Positions 1 through 8,799 are shown, counted from the stretch's first letter. The stretch is 64,000 nt of DNA from Acidobacteriota bacterium (GCA_022822745.1 JAJEAO010000032.1:1-64000); one strand, 5' to 3'. A program made the numbers and translations. Notes: a model not told the origin generated them from the sequence alone.

Positions 1-160
1 GAATACACACCGAGTCCATCAAGGATCAAGGGATACATCCATGTATCTATGCCTTCTGGGCTGATATCTAGTCTTCCGCGCCGCAAGTCCTTGACTCACC
101 GTCCTTCGACCCCGGAATCCACCCCCTGATGTGCCCACGAATTGTCAAACTCGGGGCAGA

Positions 161-1135
161 TCAGTCCCGGGGGTGGGTGCGGCTGTACACATCGAAGAGC
201 CGCGCCGTCGAGACGTGGGTGTACTTCTGGGTCGTCGCCAGGTCGGCGTGTCCGAGGAGTTCCTGGATGGCCCGGAGATCGGCGCCCCGGTCCAGCAGGT
301 GGGTCGCGAAGGCGTGCCGCAGCGTGTGCGGGGTGACCACCCCGGAGAGCCGGGCCAGCCCGGCCTCCCCCAGATAGCGCCGCACCACGGTCCGCACCGA
401 CCGGTCCGAGAGCCGCCCTCCGCGCGCGTTCAGGAACAGCGCCATCGGATCTCCATCGTCCCCCGCGAGCTGCCCCCGCAGCTCCAGGTAGAGCCCGAGG
501 GCGTCCTCCGCGACCTCTCCGAACGGCACGACCCGCTCCTTGCCCCCCTTCCCCAGCACCCTCAGGATTCGGCCCCGCCGATTCAGGTCCGGCAGGTCGA
601 GACCCACGAGCTCGGAAACCCGCACGCCGGTCGCGTAGAGAAGCTCCAGGAGGGCCAGATCCCGCGCCCCCAGCGGCGTCGCCGGGTCCGGAGCGTGGAG
701 AAGCGCCTCGACCTCCTCCACCTCCATCCGGGTCGGCAGCCGCAACGGAAGCCGGGGCGAGCGGAGCGCGCGGGCCGGGTCGGACTCCAGGCCTCGCCGT
801 CCGAGGAACCGGTAGAACGACCGGAGCGCCGCCAGCTTGCGGGCGATCGTCGTCCGCGCCAGCCCGCGCCCGTGGAGCGACGCCAGCCATGCGCGCAGAG
901 CGCCGACTTCGAGGGACGGCAGATCGGGCCCCCGGGCGGTCCCGTCCGATTCGTCGGGCGCCGGATCGAGGAGAAACGCGCGGAACTGGGCCAGATCGCT
1001 CCCGTAGGCGCGGACCGTGTGAAGCGAAGCGCCGCGCCGCTCCTCGAGATCGTCGAGGAACATCTCGATCAACGCCCCGAGGGAGGCGGACGGCGGGAGC
1101 GAACGGGGCGGTGCGGGCTTCTTCCGCCGACTCAA
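161..1135 (-). CDS. xerC: Tyrosine recombinase XerC/XerD family
   Basis: Site-specific recombinase of the Xer class, which resolves chromosome dimers at dif sites during division. The 324-residue reading has an N-terminal SAM-like core-binding domain (about 20-115) and a C-terminal catalytic domain with all expected residues: R172 (TGVRVSEL), K196 (GKGGKE), H270 and R273 (HTLRHAFATHLL), H296 (LLGHADLATTQ) and nucleophile Y305 (KYTHV). Length fits the family. The frame stays open further upstream into topA, but that part reads as antisense-like noise. I chose a TTG start that overlaps the topA stop as TTGA, implying translational coupling. No phage genes are near, so a housekeeping Xer is more likely than a prophage integrase. 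XerC versus XerD is not settled. Confidence 0.9.
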   Translation of the reverse strand: MSRRKKPAPPRSLPPSASLGALIEMFLDDLEERRGASLHTVRAYGSDLAQFRAFLLDPAPDESDGTARGPDLPSLEVGALRAWLASLHGRGLARTTIARKLAALRSFYRFLGRRGLESDPARALRSPRLPLRLPTRMEVEEVEALLHAPDPATPLGARDLALLELLYATGVRVSELVGLDLPDLNRRGRILRVLGKGGKERVVPFGEVAEDALGLYLELRGQLAGDDGDPMALFLNARGGRLSDRSVRTVVRRYLGEAGLARLSGVVTPHTLRHAFATHLLDRGADLRAIQELLGHADLATTQKYTHVSTARLFDVYSRTHPRD

Positions 1136-3444
1136 GACGCCGGCGGGGCCGCGGCGCGGGATCTCGCCGTACGGCGGGTCACCTTCTTCCTGCGCGCTTT
1201 CTTCTTCTTGCCAGCCGGGCGGGGCTGGATGTAGCGGCACTTCGGGAAGCCGCTGCATCCCACGAACGGCCCCCGCCGGCCTCGCCGCCGCACGAGCCCC
1301 CGGTTGCACTCGGGGCACTTGGCGTCCACCGGTTCGGGCTTCTGCCGCGGGACCGCCCGGCCGTTCCGCAATTGCAGGATGGTCTGGCATTCGGGATACC
1401 GGGTGCATCCGAGAAAGGGCCCGAACCGCCCCCGCTTCGGGGCCATCGGAGCCCCGCACTCCGGACACTCCGGCGCCTCGTCGGCGACCTCGTCCGCCGC
1501 CCCCTCGCCCAGCGAGCGGCTGCCGCGGCAGTCCGGGAACCCCTCGCAGCCGAGGAACTTCTCGCCGCTGCTCCACCGCAGCAGCAGCTTCCTGCTGCAC
1601 TGATCGCATTTCTCCGCCGTCGGCAACCCCTTGACGCGGGGCATCTGGCGGACCGCCCGCTCCAGGTCGGCGGCGAAGGTCCGGTAGAAGTCGGTCAGGG
1701 TGCCTTCGAAGTTGGCGTCACCGTGCTCGATGCGATCCAGGTTCTCCTCCATCGCGGCGGTGTAGCGCACGTTGAAGAGGTTGTCGAAGCTCCCGGAGAG
1801 CAGGTTCGCGACGAGCAGCCCCACCTCGGTGGGCACGAAGGCGCGCCGCGTGACCCGGACGTACTCCCGGTCCTTGATCTTGCGCAGGATCGGGACGTAG
1901 GTGCTCGGCCGTCCGATGCCGTTCTGCTCCAGCTTGCGAATGAGCCCGGCTTCCGTGAAGCGGCCCGGCGGCTTCGTGAAGTGGCACACCGGCGTGATCC
2001 GGTCGCGATCCAGCGGCTGCCCGGCTTCGAGCGCCGGCAGGACGACCCGGGACTTCTTTTTCGACTCTCCGTCCTCGGCGGTCACCCGGTAGAGCACGCG
2101 GTAGCCCGGGTAGGCGAGCACGGAACCATTCGCGAAGAGGCGCTCGGGGGCGGGTCCGAACCCCTCGATCCCGGGACTCGGACGGCCGCCCGGGAGCTCG
2201 GCGCGGATCTCGGCCCGCGTGTCGAGCCACACCGCCGGCTTCATCTGGGAAGCCACGAACCGCTCCCAGATCATCGTGTAGAGCCGGCGCTGGTCCTCCT
2301 TCAGGAACGGCGCCATCTCCTGCGGGGTCCGCCGGACCGACGTGGGACGGATCGCCTCGTGAGCATCCTGCGCCCCCTTCTTCTTGCGGAAGAAATGGGG
2401 CTTCGCCGGCACCGCGTCGGCGCCGAACCGCTGCGCGATCAGGTCGCGAACTTCGTCGAGCGCCTGGCGGGAGACACGGGTGGAGTCCGTGCGGAGGTAG
2501 GTGATCAGCCCGACCCGATCCCCGGAGCCGAGATCCACTCCCTCGTAGAGGGACTGCGCCGTGCGCATCGTGCGCGCCGCCGGGAAGCGGAACGCGGACG
2601 CCGCCTGCCGCTGCATCGTGGAGGTGATGAACGGGGGCGGCGCCTTCTCCTGGCGCCGCTTCTGGTCCACCGTCCGGACCCGGTACCGGCATTCCTCGAG
2701 GTGGCTCGCGATCGCCCGGGCCACCGATTCCTCCCGCGCCGCCGGAGCCTTGGGGAGGCTCTTCGGCGTCTCGGGGATCGCCACGAACGCCTCGCCGGAC
2801 TTCGTGCGCAGATGCGCTTCCAGCGTCCAGTACTCCTCGACCACGAACTTGCGGATCTCGCGTTCCCGGGCGCAGATGAGCCGGAGCGCGACGGACTGGA
2901 CCCGGCCCGCCGACAGCCGCGGCGCCACCTTCCGAGACAGCAGGGGCGAGATCTTGTAGCCGACGATGCGGTCGAGAACCCGCCGGGTCTGCTGGGCCTG
3001 GACCTTGTTCGCGTTGATCTCTCCGGCCTCGCTCAGCGCCCGCCGGACGGCCGGAGAGGTGATCTCGTGGAAGGCGATCCGCTGGATCGGAACCCTGGCG
3101 GCCCGGCGTCCCAGCGCGCTCCGGAACTCCTCGGCGAGGTCGTGGCTGATCGCCTCGCCTTCGCGGTCCGGGTCGGTCGCGAGGAAGATGCGGGATGCCT
3201 TGCGGGCCTCGCGCTTCAGGGAATCGAGGATCTTCTTGCGGTCCGGCACGACCTCGAAGCTGGGCCGGAACCCGTTCTCGAGGTCCACCGCGAGCCCGCG
3301 CCGCGGCAGATCCCGCACATGGCCCCCCGAGGCGAACACGCGGTAGTCGCGCCCGAGGAACTTGCCGATCGTCTTCGCCTTCGCGCTCGATTCGACGACG
3401 ACCAGGGCGGCGCCGGAACGGGAGGAGGACGAACGGGGAGGCAT
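1132..3444 (-). CDS. topA: DNA topoisomerase I
   Basis: Type IA topoisomerase that relaxes negative supercoils. The 770-residue protein opens with the Toprim fold (VVVESSAKAKTI near residues 14-25; acidic cluster ATDPDREGEA near 90) and carries the nucleophilic tyrosine Y316 in GLITYLRTDSTR. The C-terminus has three four-cysteine zinc-ribbon units (CDQC...CEGFPDC, CPEC...CTRYPEC, CPEC...CSGFPKC) followed by a Lys/Arg-rich tail, the usual DNA-binding end of bacterial TopA. It starts at ATG 3444. Its stop overlaps the proposed TTG start of xerC, so the two are probably one transcription unit. The topA-xerC neighbourhood is common in several bacterial phyla. Confidence 0.96.
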   Translation of the reverse strand: MPPRSSSSRSGAALVVVESSAKAKTIGKFLGRDYRVFASGGHVRDLPRRGLAVDLENGFRPSFEVVPDRKKILDSLKREARKASRIFLATDPDREGEAISHDLAEEFRSALGRRAARVPIQRIAFHEITSPAVRRALSEAGEINANKVQAQQTRRVLDRIVGYKISPLLSRKVAPRLSAGRVQSVALRLICAREREIRKFVVEEYWTLEAHLRTKSGEAFVAIPETPKSLPKAPAAREESVARAIASHLEECRYRVRTVDQKRRQEKAPPPFITSTMQRQAASAFRFPAARTMRTAQSLYEGVDLGSGDRVGLITYLRTDSTRVSRQALDEVRDLIAQRFGADAVPAKPHFFRKKKGAQDAHEAIRPTSVRRTPQEMAPFLKEDQRRLYTMIWERFVASQMKPAVWLDTRAEIRAELPGGRPSPGIEGFGPAPERLFANGSVLAYPGYRVLYRVTAEDGESKKKSRVVLPALEAGQPLDRDRITPVCHFTKPPGRFTEAGLIRKLEQNGIGRPSTYVPILRKIKDREYVRVTRRAFVPTEVGLLVANLLSGSFDNLFNVRYTAAMEENLDRIEHGDANFEGTLTDFYRTFAADLERAVRQMPRVKGLPTAEKCDQCSRKLLLRWSSGEKFLGCEGFPDCRGSRSLGEGAADEVADEAPECPECGAPMAPKRGRFGPFLGCTRYPECQTILQLRNGRAVPRQKPEPVDAKCPECNRGLVRRRGRRGPFVGCSGFPKCRYIQPRPAGKKKKARRKKVTRRTARSRAAAPPAS

Positions 3445-3587
3445 GGGAGGACTCGGGGGCGAAAGGGCGGCAGTCTAACGGCCCCGCGGAACGCCGCTCC
3501 CCAGCGGTTCTCCCGGCCGGGGCGCGGCGCCGGGACCGTACCCCGCGCAGCCGCGACTCGCCACTCGGGACAGCGGGGCCCCCGACC

Positions 3588-4379
3588 TCAGGTCAGGCTG
3601 CGGACGTGCCCGCCGTCCACGGCGAGGACGGTCCCGGTGACGTAGCTCGCCCGCTCCGACGCCAGGAACGCCGCCACCGCGCCGAACTCCTCCGGCTCCC
3701 CGACCCGGCCGAGGGGGATATCCGCCGACCACCGGGCATGGATCTCCTCCTCCGTCGCCTCCCCGGTCGCAGCGAGGTGCGCCACCAGCTCCTCGAGGCG
3801 CGCCGTGCGGGTGTAGCCGGGGCAGAGGACATTGGCGAGCACGCCGTGGGGCGCCGCCTCGGTCGCGAGCGACTTCATGAACCCGGCGATTCCCGCGCGG
3901 GCCGTGTTCGACAGGATGATGTCGGGCACCGGCTGCTTCACCGAGACCGAGGCGATGGCGAGGATGCGTCCCCAGCGACGCTCGATCATCCCGGGAAGCG
4001 CAGCGCGCACCAGGTGTACGCAGGACAGGAGGTTCTGATCGAGCGCCGCCTTCCACTCGTCGGGCGTCGTGTTGCGGAGCCGGGTGGGCGGCGGCCCGCC
4101 CGCGTTCGTGACCAGGATGTCCACCTGTCCGAATCGCGCCTCGGCGGCCCGAACGAATCCGGCGGCCTCCTCCGGGGCCCCGACATCCACCGGATGGGCG
4201 AGGACCTCGACGGCGTACCGCTCGCGGATCGCCGCCGCGGTGGCTTCGAGCGCCTCCCGCCCTCGCGCGCCCAGCGCCACATGCACCCCTTCGGCGGCGA
4301 GCGCCTCGGCGACCGCCCGCCCGAGTCCCCGGCTGGCGGCCGCGCAGACGGCGACCCGCCCGCGGATTCCGAGGTCCAT
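3588..4379 (-). CDS. Short-chain dehydrogenase/reductase (SDR) with atypical active site
   Basis: A 263-residue SDR with a Rossmann fold. The nucleotide-binding glycine motif is AAASRGLG near residue 13 and the structural NAGG motif lies near residue 93. The serine-containing strand SVSVKQPVPD is present, but where classical SDRs have YxxxK this protein reads LSNTARAGIAG, with Asn/Arg instead of Tyr/Lys. This substitution recurs in a subgroup annotated as FabG-like or SDR oxidoreductases of unknown substrate. The C-terminal ASYVTGTVLAVDGG motif is intact. Direction NADP- versus NAD-dependent and substrate cannot be read from sequence. It stands alone, in the same orientation as topA. Confidence 0.82.
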   Translation of the reverse strand: MDLGIRGRVAVCAAASRGLGRAVAEALAAEGVHVALGARGREALEATAAAIRERYAVEVLAHPVDVGAPEEAAGFVRAAEARFGQVDILVTNAGGPPPTRLRNTTPDEWKAALDQNLLSCVHLVRAALPGMIERRWGRILAIASVSVKQPVPDIILSNTARAGIAGFMKSLATEAAPHGVLANVLCPGYTRTARLEELVAHLAATGEATEEEIHARWSADIPLGRVGEPEEFGAVAAFLASERASYVTGTVLAVDGGHVRSLT

Positions 4380-4475
4380 CAGCGACGACCCATGAGCGCG
4401 AAGAGCGCGACGACGAGGGGACCGTCTCGATGCGGGACGAGGGCCGGATGTCCGTCGCTCTGCGGGGCGACGGGC

Positions 4476-4811
4476 CTACAGGCCTTCCTTGCAGGGGACA
4501 CAGACACGGGTCCACGGGACGGCGTCGAGGCGGATCTGCGGAATCTCCTCCTCGCACTCGGAACAGATCCCGTACTCCCCGGAGACGATCCGATCCAGAG
4601 CCTTGTCGATCGCGCGCAGCAGCTTCGCGTCATTCTGCTGCAACTGGATCACGATCTGGTCGTCGGTCGCCGCCATCGAGCGGTCGCCATCGTCGCCGTG
4701 CGAACGGGTGCGCGAGAACGCCCGCGTCCGGGCGAGGCGCTCCACGCCGGCCTTCTTGGTGAGAAGCGCCTGCCTGTGACGGTTCAGATCGGTGGGAGAC
4801 ATCGGACGCAA
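4476..4811 (-). CDS. DksA/TraR-type C4 zinc-finger protein
   Basis: A 111-residue protein of the DksA/TraR family, whose members bind the RNA polymerase secondary channel and modulate initiation, often with ppGpp. The N-terminal half is helical and charged; the segment DKALDRIVSGEYGICSECEE followed about twenty residues later by CVPCKE is the family hallmark, with four cysteines for zinc. It is shorter than E. coli DksA (151 aa), closer to TraR/YbiI-like members, so I give no symbol. ATG at 4811 is used; an ATG three codons later is equally possible. Confidence 0.8.
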   Translation of the reverse strand: MRPMSPTDLNRHRQALLTKKAGVERLARTRAFSRTRSHGDDGDRSMAATDDQIVIQLQQNDAKLLRAIDKALDRIVSGEYGICSECEEEIPQIRLDAVPWTRVCVPCKEGL

Positions 4812-4862
4812 CCGCGGAAGAGCCCGACAAGCGGCCTCTGCGAGCGTAATCGGCTGATTGTA

Positions 4863-5414
4863 TCAGCGCTGACTGCACCCGCATTTCTTCCGGTGGCGCG
4901 TGTTGCCGGCGAGCAGATCGAGCGCGTGGGAGAGGGTGGGAGCGAGGCTCCTGAGTCCGCTTTCGACGGCGCGCGGGTTCCCGGGAAGCGCGACCACGAG
5001 GGTGGCGCCGATCGCTCCCGCCAGGCTCCGCGACAGCACCGCCATCGGGGTCTCCCGAAGCCCGTCGGCGCGCAGCAGCTCCCCGTATCCGGGAAGAACC
5101 CGGTCGAGCAGGGGATGGAGAGCCTCGGGCGTGCGGTCACGCGGCCCGAGCCCGGTGCCTCCGGTCGTGACCACGAGGCGGACGCCCTCCCGCGCCCACC
5201 GCCGCACCGGCGCCTGGATCGCCTCCAGCTCGTCCGGAACGACCGCCGAGTCCACGACCGGAAAGCCCATCGCGACGAGCGCCTCCCGCGCCAGCGCGCC
5301 GGAGCGATCGGGCGCGACCCCGGCGGAGCAGCGGTCGCTGGCGGTCAGAACGGCGGCCGTCGGGGGCCCGGCCTCGGGCTCGGTCGCGGGAGAGGGAGCG
5401 GTCGAGTGCGGCAT
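4863..5414 (-). CDS. mogA: Molybdenum cofactor biosynthesis protein, MogA/MoaB type
   Basis: A 183-residue MoCF-fold protein, predicted to adenylylate molybdopterin before molybdate insertion. The diagnostic motif TTGGTGLGPRDRTPEA lies near residues 88-103, preceded by TASDRCSAG at the start of the fold and followed by PGNPRAVESGL near the C-terminus. It begins about 23 bp from the divergent VWA gene. No other moa/moe genes are in this window. MogA and MoaB share these motifs and cannot be separated here. The last residues are Cys/His/Lys-rich (HRKKCGCSQR), which is not typical of the family. Confidence 0.85.
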   Translation of the reverse strand: MPHSTAPSPATEPEAGPPTAAVLTASDRCSAGVAPDRSGALAREALVAMGFPVVDSAVVPDELEAIQAPVRRWAREGVRLVVTTGGTGLGPRDRTPEALHPLLDRVLPGYGELLRADGLRETPMAVLSRSLAGAIGATLVVALPGNPRAVESGLRSLAPTLSHALDLLAGNTRHRKKCGCSQR

Positions 5415-5436
5415 GTTGCGTCAGAATAGCCGTCTC

Positions 5437-6378
5437 ATGCCCCCGCAGCCCGGATCGGAGTCGAGGCGCCACCGCCGGGTCCGCACCGCGATCGCCGCGA
5501 CGATCGGGGCTCTCGGCCTGCTGGCCGCCGCGCCGATCCTCCAGCAGACCTACCAGTTCCGGGTCACGGTGGACCTGATCTCGCTCAACGTGACCGTCAC
5601 CGACGCTCGGGAGCGGTTCGTGACCGATCTCCTCGAAGAGGACTTCACGGTGTACGAGGACGGCATTCGCCAGGAAATCGCGGCGTTCTCCCACGAGGAT
5701 CTTCCGATCCGGATGGTGCTGCTCCTCGACACCTCGGCGAGCATGGTGGACAAGATGCAGTTCGCCCACGAAGCGGCGGTGCGCTTCACCCGCACCCTCC
5801 GGGAGGAGGATGTCGCCCAGATCGTCGAGTTCGGCAGCCAGGCGCATGTCCTGCAGCGGTTCACCGCCGACCACGAGATGCTGGAGCGCGCCATCCGGAT
5901 GACGCAGGCCGGAGGAACGACGAAGCTCCACAACGCCATGTACATCTCGCTGCGGTCGCTGGAGCGCCAACGCATGGAGGCCCGTCGCCAGGCGATCATC
6001 CTGCTGTCCGACGGTCGCGACACCAGCTCGCTCGTGACCTTCGAGCAGGTGCTGGAACTGACCAAGGACACCGACGTCGTGATCTACACGATCTCGCTCC
6101 AGAACACCGCCCGTCGCCGGGGACGACGGTTCTCCGAAGCCGAACATGTCCTCAAGAACCTCGCCGAAGAGACCGGCGGCCAGTGGTACTTCCCCGCCGA
6201 GCTCGCCGAGCTGGATTCGGTGTACGACCGGATCGCCGAGGAACTCAAGAGCCAGTACAACGTCGGCTACATCTCGAACAACCCCCGCCAGGACGGCGCC
6301 TGGCGCCGGATCGTCGTCCAGACGGCCCGACCCGACGTTCGCGTCCGCACCAAGCTCGGCTATTACGCGCCAGGCTGA
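5437..6378 (+). CDS. VWA-domain secreted protein (VWFA-related, Acidobacteria type)
   Basis: 313 residues from ATG 5437, with a basic N-terminus then a hydrophobic stretch (AIAATIGALGLLAAAP), so secreted or membrane-anchored. After a short beta-rich module with VTDARERFVTDLLEEDF comes a von Willebrand A domain with the MIDAS motif DTSAS (LLLDTSASMVDKM near residue 94). The arrangement resembles the VWFA-related domain that is abundant in Acidobacteriota proteomes; its function is unknown but likely metal-dependent protein binding outside the cytoplasm. An alternative ATG at 5413 would overlap the divergent mogA start, so the downstream ATG is preferred. Confidence 0.85.
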   Translation: MPPQPGSESRRHRRVRTAIAATIGALGLLAAAPILQQTYQFRVTVDLISLNVTVTDARERFVTDLLEEDFTVYEDGIRQEIAAFSHEDLPIRMVLLLDTSASMVDKMQFAHEAAVRFTRTLREEDVAQIVEFGSQAHVLQRFTADHEMLERAIRMTQAGGTTKLHNAMYISLRSLERQRMEARRQAIILLSDGRDTSSLVTFEQVLELTKDTDVVIYTISLQNTARRRGRRFSEAEHVLKNLAEETGGQWYFPAELAELDSVYDRIAEELKSQYNVGYISNNPRQDGAWRRIVVQTARPDVRVRTKLGYYAPG

Positions 6379-6413
6379 TCGGCGTCGCTCCCCCGGGACG
6401 CTCCGCCTTCTCC

Positions 6414-7568
6414 ATGCCCGCTGAGCCCGGCGACGCGACCCGGTTCTTCTTCGAGGCCGAGGAGGCCCGGCGGCTCCGCCCCGCCGCCCGCCACGCCGCC
6501 CGTTCCGCCGGTCGCGTCCGGCCGGAGCCCGACGACCGGTTCCGCACCGCGTTCCAGCGCGATCGCGACCGGATCATCCACTCCAGCGCCTTCCGCCGTC
6601 TCCAGTACAAGACCCAGGTCTTCATCAACCACGAAGGCGACCACTTCCGCACCCGCCTCACCCACACGCTCGAAGTCGCCCAGATCGCCCGCACCCTCGC
6701 CCGCGCGCTCCGCCTGAACGAAGACCTCACCGAGGCGGTCGCCCTCGCGCACGACCTCGGGCACACGCCCTTCGGCCACGCCGGAGAACGCGTTCTCGAC
6801 GAGCTGATGCGGGATCACGGCGGCTTCGAGCACAACCTGCAGTCCTTCCGGATCGTCGAACGGCTCGAGCGCGCCTACCCCGACTTCCCCGGCCTGAACC
6901 TCACCCGCGAAACCCGCCACGGCATCCTCGCCCACTCCGGCCGCGACGCCGCCGCGCCGGACGATCTCCGGGGCTTTCGCTCCCCTCCGATCGAGGCCCA
7001 GCTCGCCGACTTCGCCGACGAGATCGCCTACAGCGCCCACGACATGGAGGACGGCCTCGCATCCGGCCTCATCGAAGTCCGGGACCTCGAACCGGCGACG
7101 CTTTTCCGCCGCCACTGGCCGGGCGCCGGGGCTCTCGCACGGGACGGCCGCCGCGTCGCCGTCCGGAGCCTTCTCCGAGGGGTCATCGCCGACCTCGCCA
7201 CCTCGCTCATCGAGGAGACCGACGGGCGCATCACCAGATCCGGCGCCGACGAGCAGGAGCCCGGCGCGGACGCCCCGCTCCACCTCCCGGCTCTCGCCAC
7301 CCTGCCCGAGGAGCGGAACACCGAACTCCTCGAACTGAAGGGTGTGCTCATGGACCGCCTCTACCGCCACCCCGATGTCGTCGCAGCCGCCGACGCGGGA
7401 ACCCGGCTCCTGCCCGACCTGTTCCACCACTATCTGACCCACCCGGAACACCTGCCGGGGCACTTCCGGGACCACATCGGCCCGACCTCCCCCGAGCGGG
7501 TCGTCGCCGACTACCTCGCGGGCATGACCGACCGCTTCATCCAGGACGAACACACCCGTCTCACCTGA
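6414..7568 (+). CDS. dgt: dGTPase-like triphosphohydrolase (HD domain)
   Basis: 384 residues, an HD-superfamily enzyme related to deoxyguanosine triphosphate triphosphohydrolases, which cleave dNTPs to the nucleoside and tripolyphosphate. Visible family motifs: RDRDRIIHSSAFRRLQYKTQ near residue 45, then the metal-binding set RLTHTLEVAQIA, AHDLGHTPFGHAGE (HD pair) and SAHDMEDGL. The length (about 380) matches the shorter dGTPase-like class rather than E. coli Dgt (505). ATG 6414 is 36 bp after the VWA gene on the same strand. In some bacteria such enzymes act as antiviral dNTP depleters; here the position at the edge of a defence island is suggestive, but the protein looks like the housekeeping type. 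Confidence 0.88.
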   Translation: MPAEPGDATRFFFEAEEARRLRPAARHAARSAGRVRPEPDDRFRTAFQRDRDRIIHSSAFRRLQYKTQVFINHEGDHFRTRLTHTLEVAQIARTLARALRLNEDLTEAVALAHDLGHTPFGHAGERVLDELMRDHGGFEHNLQSFRIVERLERAYPDFPGLNLTRETRHGILAHSGRDAAAPDDLRGFRSPPIEAQLADFADEIAYSAHDMEDGLASGLIEVRDLEPATLFRRHWPGAGALARDGRRVAVRSLLRGVIADLATSLIEETDGRITRSGADEQEPGADAPLHLPALATLPEERNTELLELKGVLMDRLYRHPDVVAAADAGTRLLPDLFHHYLTHPEHLPGHFRDHIGPTSPERVVADYLAGMTDRFIQDEHTRLT

Positions 7569-7996
7569 ACCACGCGACAGGCGCGGAGCGAACCGATTCC
7601 CTCCCCTTCGGCCGAGAGACGCCGCTCGAGGCGTCGTCCCTGTGTCCCCCGCCCGCGCCGGGGCGCGACGCACCCCGTCCGCCGGGTGTCCTGTCCAGAC
7701 TTGCGCTGCTGCCCCTCGTCGCGTGGCCAGGCTCCGCGGAGCATCCCTGGCCCTCGCGCCTGCCCGCCCTTCAGCCCGACTCCTCGGACGAACCATCGGG
7801 CCACAGGCGGAGCGCGGACAGTTTCGGCCACCGCACTCGGAGAGATCGCTTGTCGAACGGGATGACTGCGACGGGAACGCTGGCCCAGGCAGTATCCATC
7901 AGCCCCTCGCTCTCACACCAGCGCGCACACCTCAGCGTGGGGCGATCTCATCCGCGAGACGAAGCAGGCCCACGCGGCTGTTCCTGACGCCGGGCT
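7569..7996. other. Intergenic stretch at the left edge of the accessory island
   Basis: 428 bp without a convincing gene between the dGTPase and the membrane/coiled-coil gene (convergent). Open frames across it on both strands are Arg/Pro/Ala-rich and lack family features. One short minus-strand frame (7771-7899) has protein-like composition and is listed separately. No hairpin with a T tract was found. Confidence 0.6.
7771..7899 (-). pseudogene. Possible gene fragment, 42 codons
   Basis: A minus-strand frame from ATG 7899 reads MDTAWASVPVAVIPFDKRSL and ends WPDGSSEESG before a TGA. The composition is balanced, unlike the Arg/Pro-rich shadows around it. The frame extends only about 20 codons upstream before meeting TGA, so it looks like the tail of a decayed gene or a very small gene. 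No family recognised. Confidence 0.2.
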
Positions 7997-8362
7997 CTAC
8001 CGAGCGGGCTGGCCCTGCTTCGCGGGGCGGCCTGTCCCGATGAGCGCCTCGATTCGCGCCAGTCGCTCCCGAATCTCGGCGCGTTGCGCCGCCGCCTCGG
8101 ACCGGATCTGGGCGAGTTCCGCCGCCGCCTCGGACCGGATCTGGGCGCGTTCCGCTGCCGCCTCGCGGCGGTCGGCCGCGACCTCCTCCCGGAAGGAGCG
8201 GATGTCCTGCCGGATGCCGTTCTGACCGTTCATGACGAAGACCGCAGCGGCAATGATGGTCCCGACGACGACGGCGGTGCCGCCATGGCGGGCCATGAGC
8301 GAGGGTTGCTCTCTAGCGGGCGGCGGCGATGGCGGGGGGGACACGAGATCGGGGGAAGGCAT
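7997..8362 (-). CDS. Small membrane-anchored coiled-coil protein
   Basis: 121 residues from ATG 8362. A Pro/Ser-rich N-terminus (about 1-22) is followed by one membrane helix (TAVVVGTIIAAAVFVMNG, near 28-45) and then a charged helix with three tandem 11-residue units (EAAAERAQIRS, EAAAELAQIRS, EAAAQRAEIRE), a hendecad-type coiled coil. Function unknown. It lies downstream of the Zorya genes on the same strand and has the same architecture as two genes beside the restriction-modification gene at 42-43 kb. An earlier in-frame start exists but adds a segment without protein-like character. Its stop is TAG at 7997-7999. Confidence 0.6.
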   Translation of the reverse strand: MPSPDLVSPPPSPPPAREQPSLMARHGGTAVVVGTIIAAAVFVMNGQNGIRQDIRSFREEVAADRREAAAERAQIRSEAAAELAQIRSEAAAQRAEIRERLARIEALIGTGRPAKQGQPAR

Positions 8363-8505
8363 CGGCGGCAGGGTAGCGCGATGGTCGCCGGCCCCTCCCA
8401 GAGGATGGACCGAGCGCTTCCTGATGGACGCCGCGACGATCGAATCCATCGTGCCCGGATCCGCACTCCGCGAGAACGGCGTCAAGTCACCGATCCGCCG
8501 CGCGC

Positions 8506-8727
8506 TCAGGTGCCGACGCCACCCGTCATCGGCTCGGCGTGGCTGGCGTGGAACTCGAAATCCTGAGTGAGTGCGCCGCCTCCATCGTCGGGATCCACTC
8601 CGTAGGTGTCCAGCCCCGGTTCGGTCGCCTCGACATCAGGTCGGCCGGATTCGATGTGGATCCGCACTCCGCCCCCCCGCAGCCTCCCCCGCCGCTCCCA
8701 CTGAAGGCGTACGCGCCGGAGAGTCAA
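8506..8727 (-). CDS. Hypothetical protein after zorE
   Basis: 73 residues from a TTG start, ending TGA. The C-terminal part is acidic and protein-like (EATEPGLDTYGVDPDDGGG, then FEFHASHAEPMTGG), and it lies 72 bp downstream of zorE on the same strand. No domain recognised. The frame extends upstream only about seven codons to a stop. It could be a small cargo gene of the Zorya operon or chance; conservation would decide. Confidence 0.35.
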   Translation of the reverse strand: MTLRRVRLQWERRGRLRGGGVRIHIESGRPDVEATEPGLDTYGVDPDDGGGALTQDFEFHASHAEPMTGGVGT

Positions 8728-8799
8728 TGCCTCGTCGTGACCGGAGCCCTACCGACGCGCAACGGGCCCGGACTGGCACGCGAGAGGGAGACGCCAACA

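Noticed and set aside
161-1135. Prophage or integron integrase
   Set aside because: The recombinase lies in overlap with topA, has standard Xer length and lacks phage or cassette genes nearby.
889-3645. A 918-codon plus-strand open frame
   Set aside because: Antisense to topA; Arg/Pro-rich shadow.
6414-7568. Antiviral dGTPase as part of the neighbouring defence island
   Set aside because: Length and motifs match the common housekeeping dGTPase-like class, and the gene follows the VWA gene on the opposite strand to Zorya.
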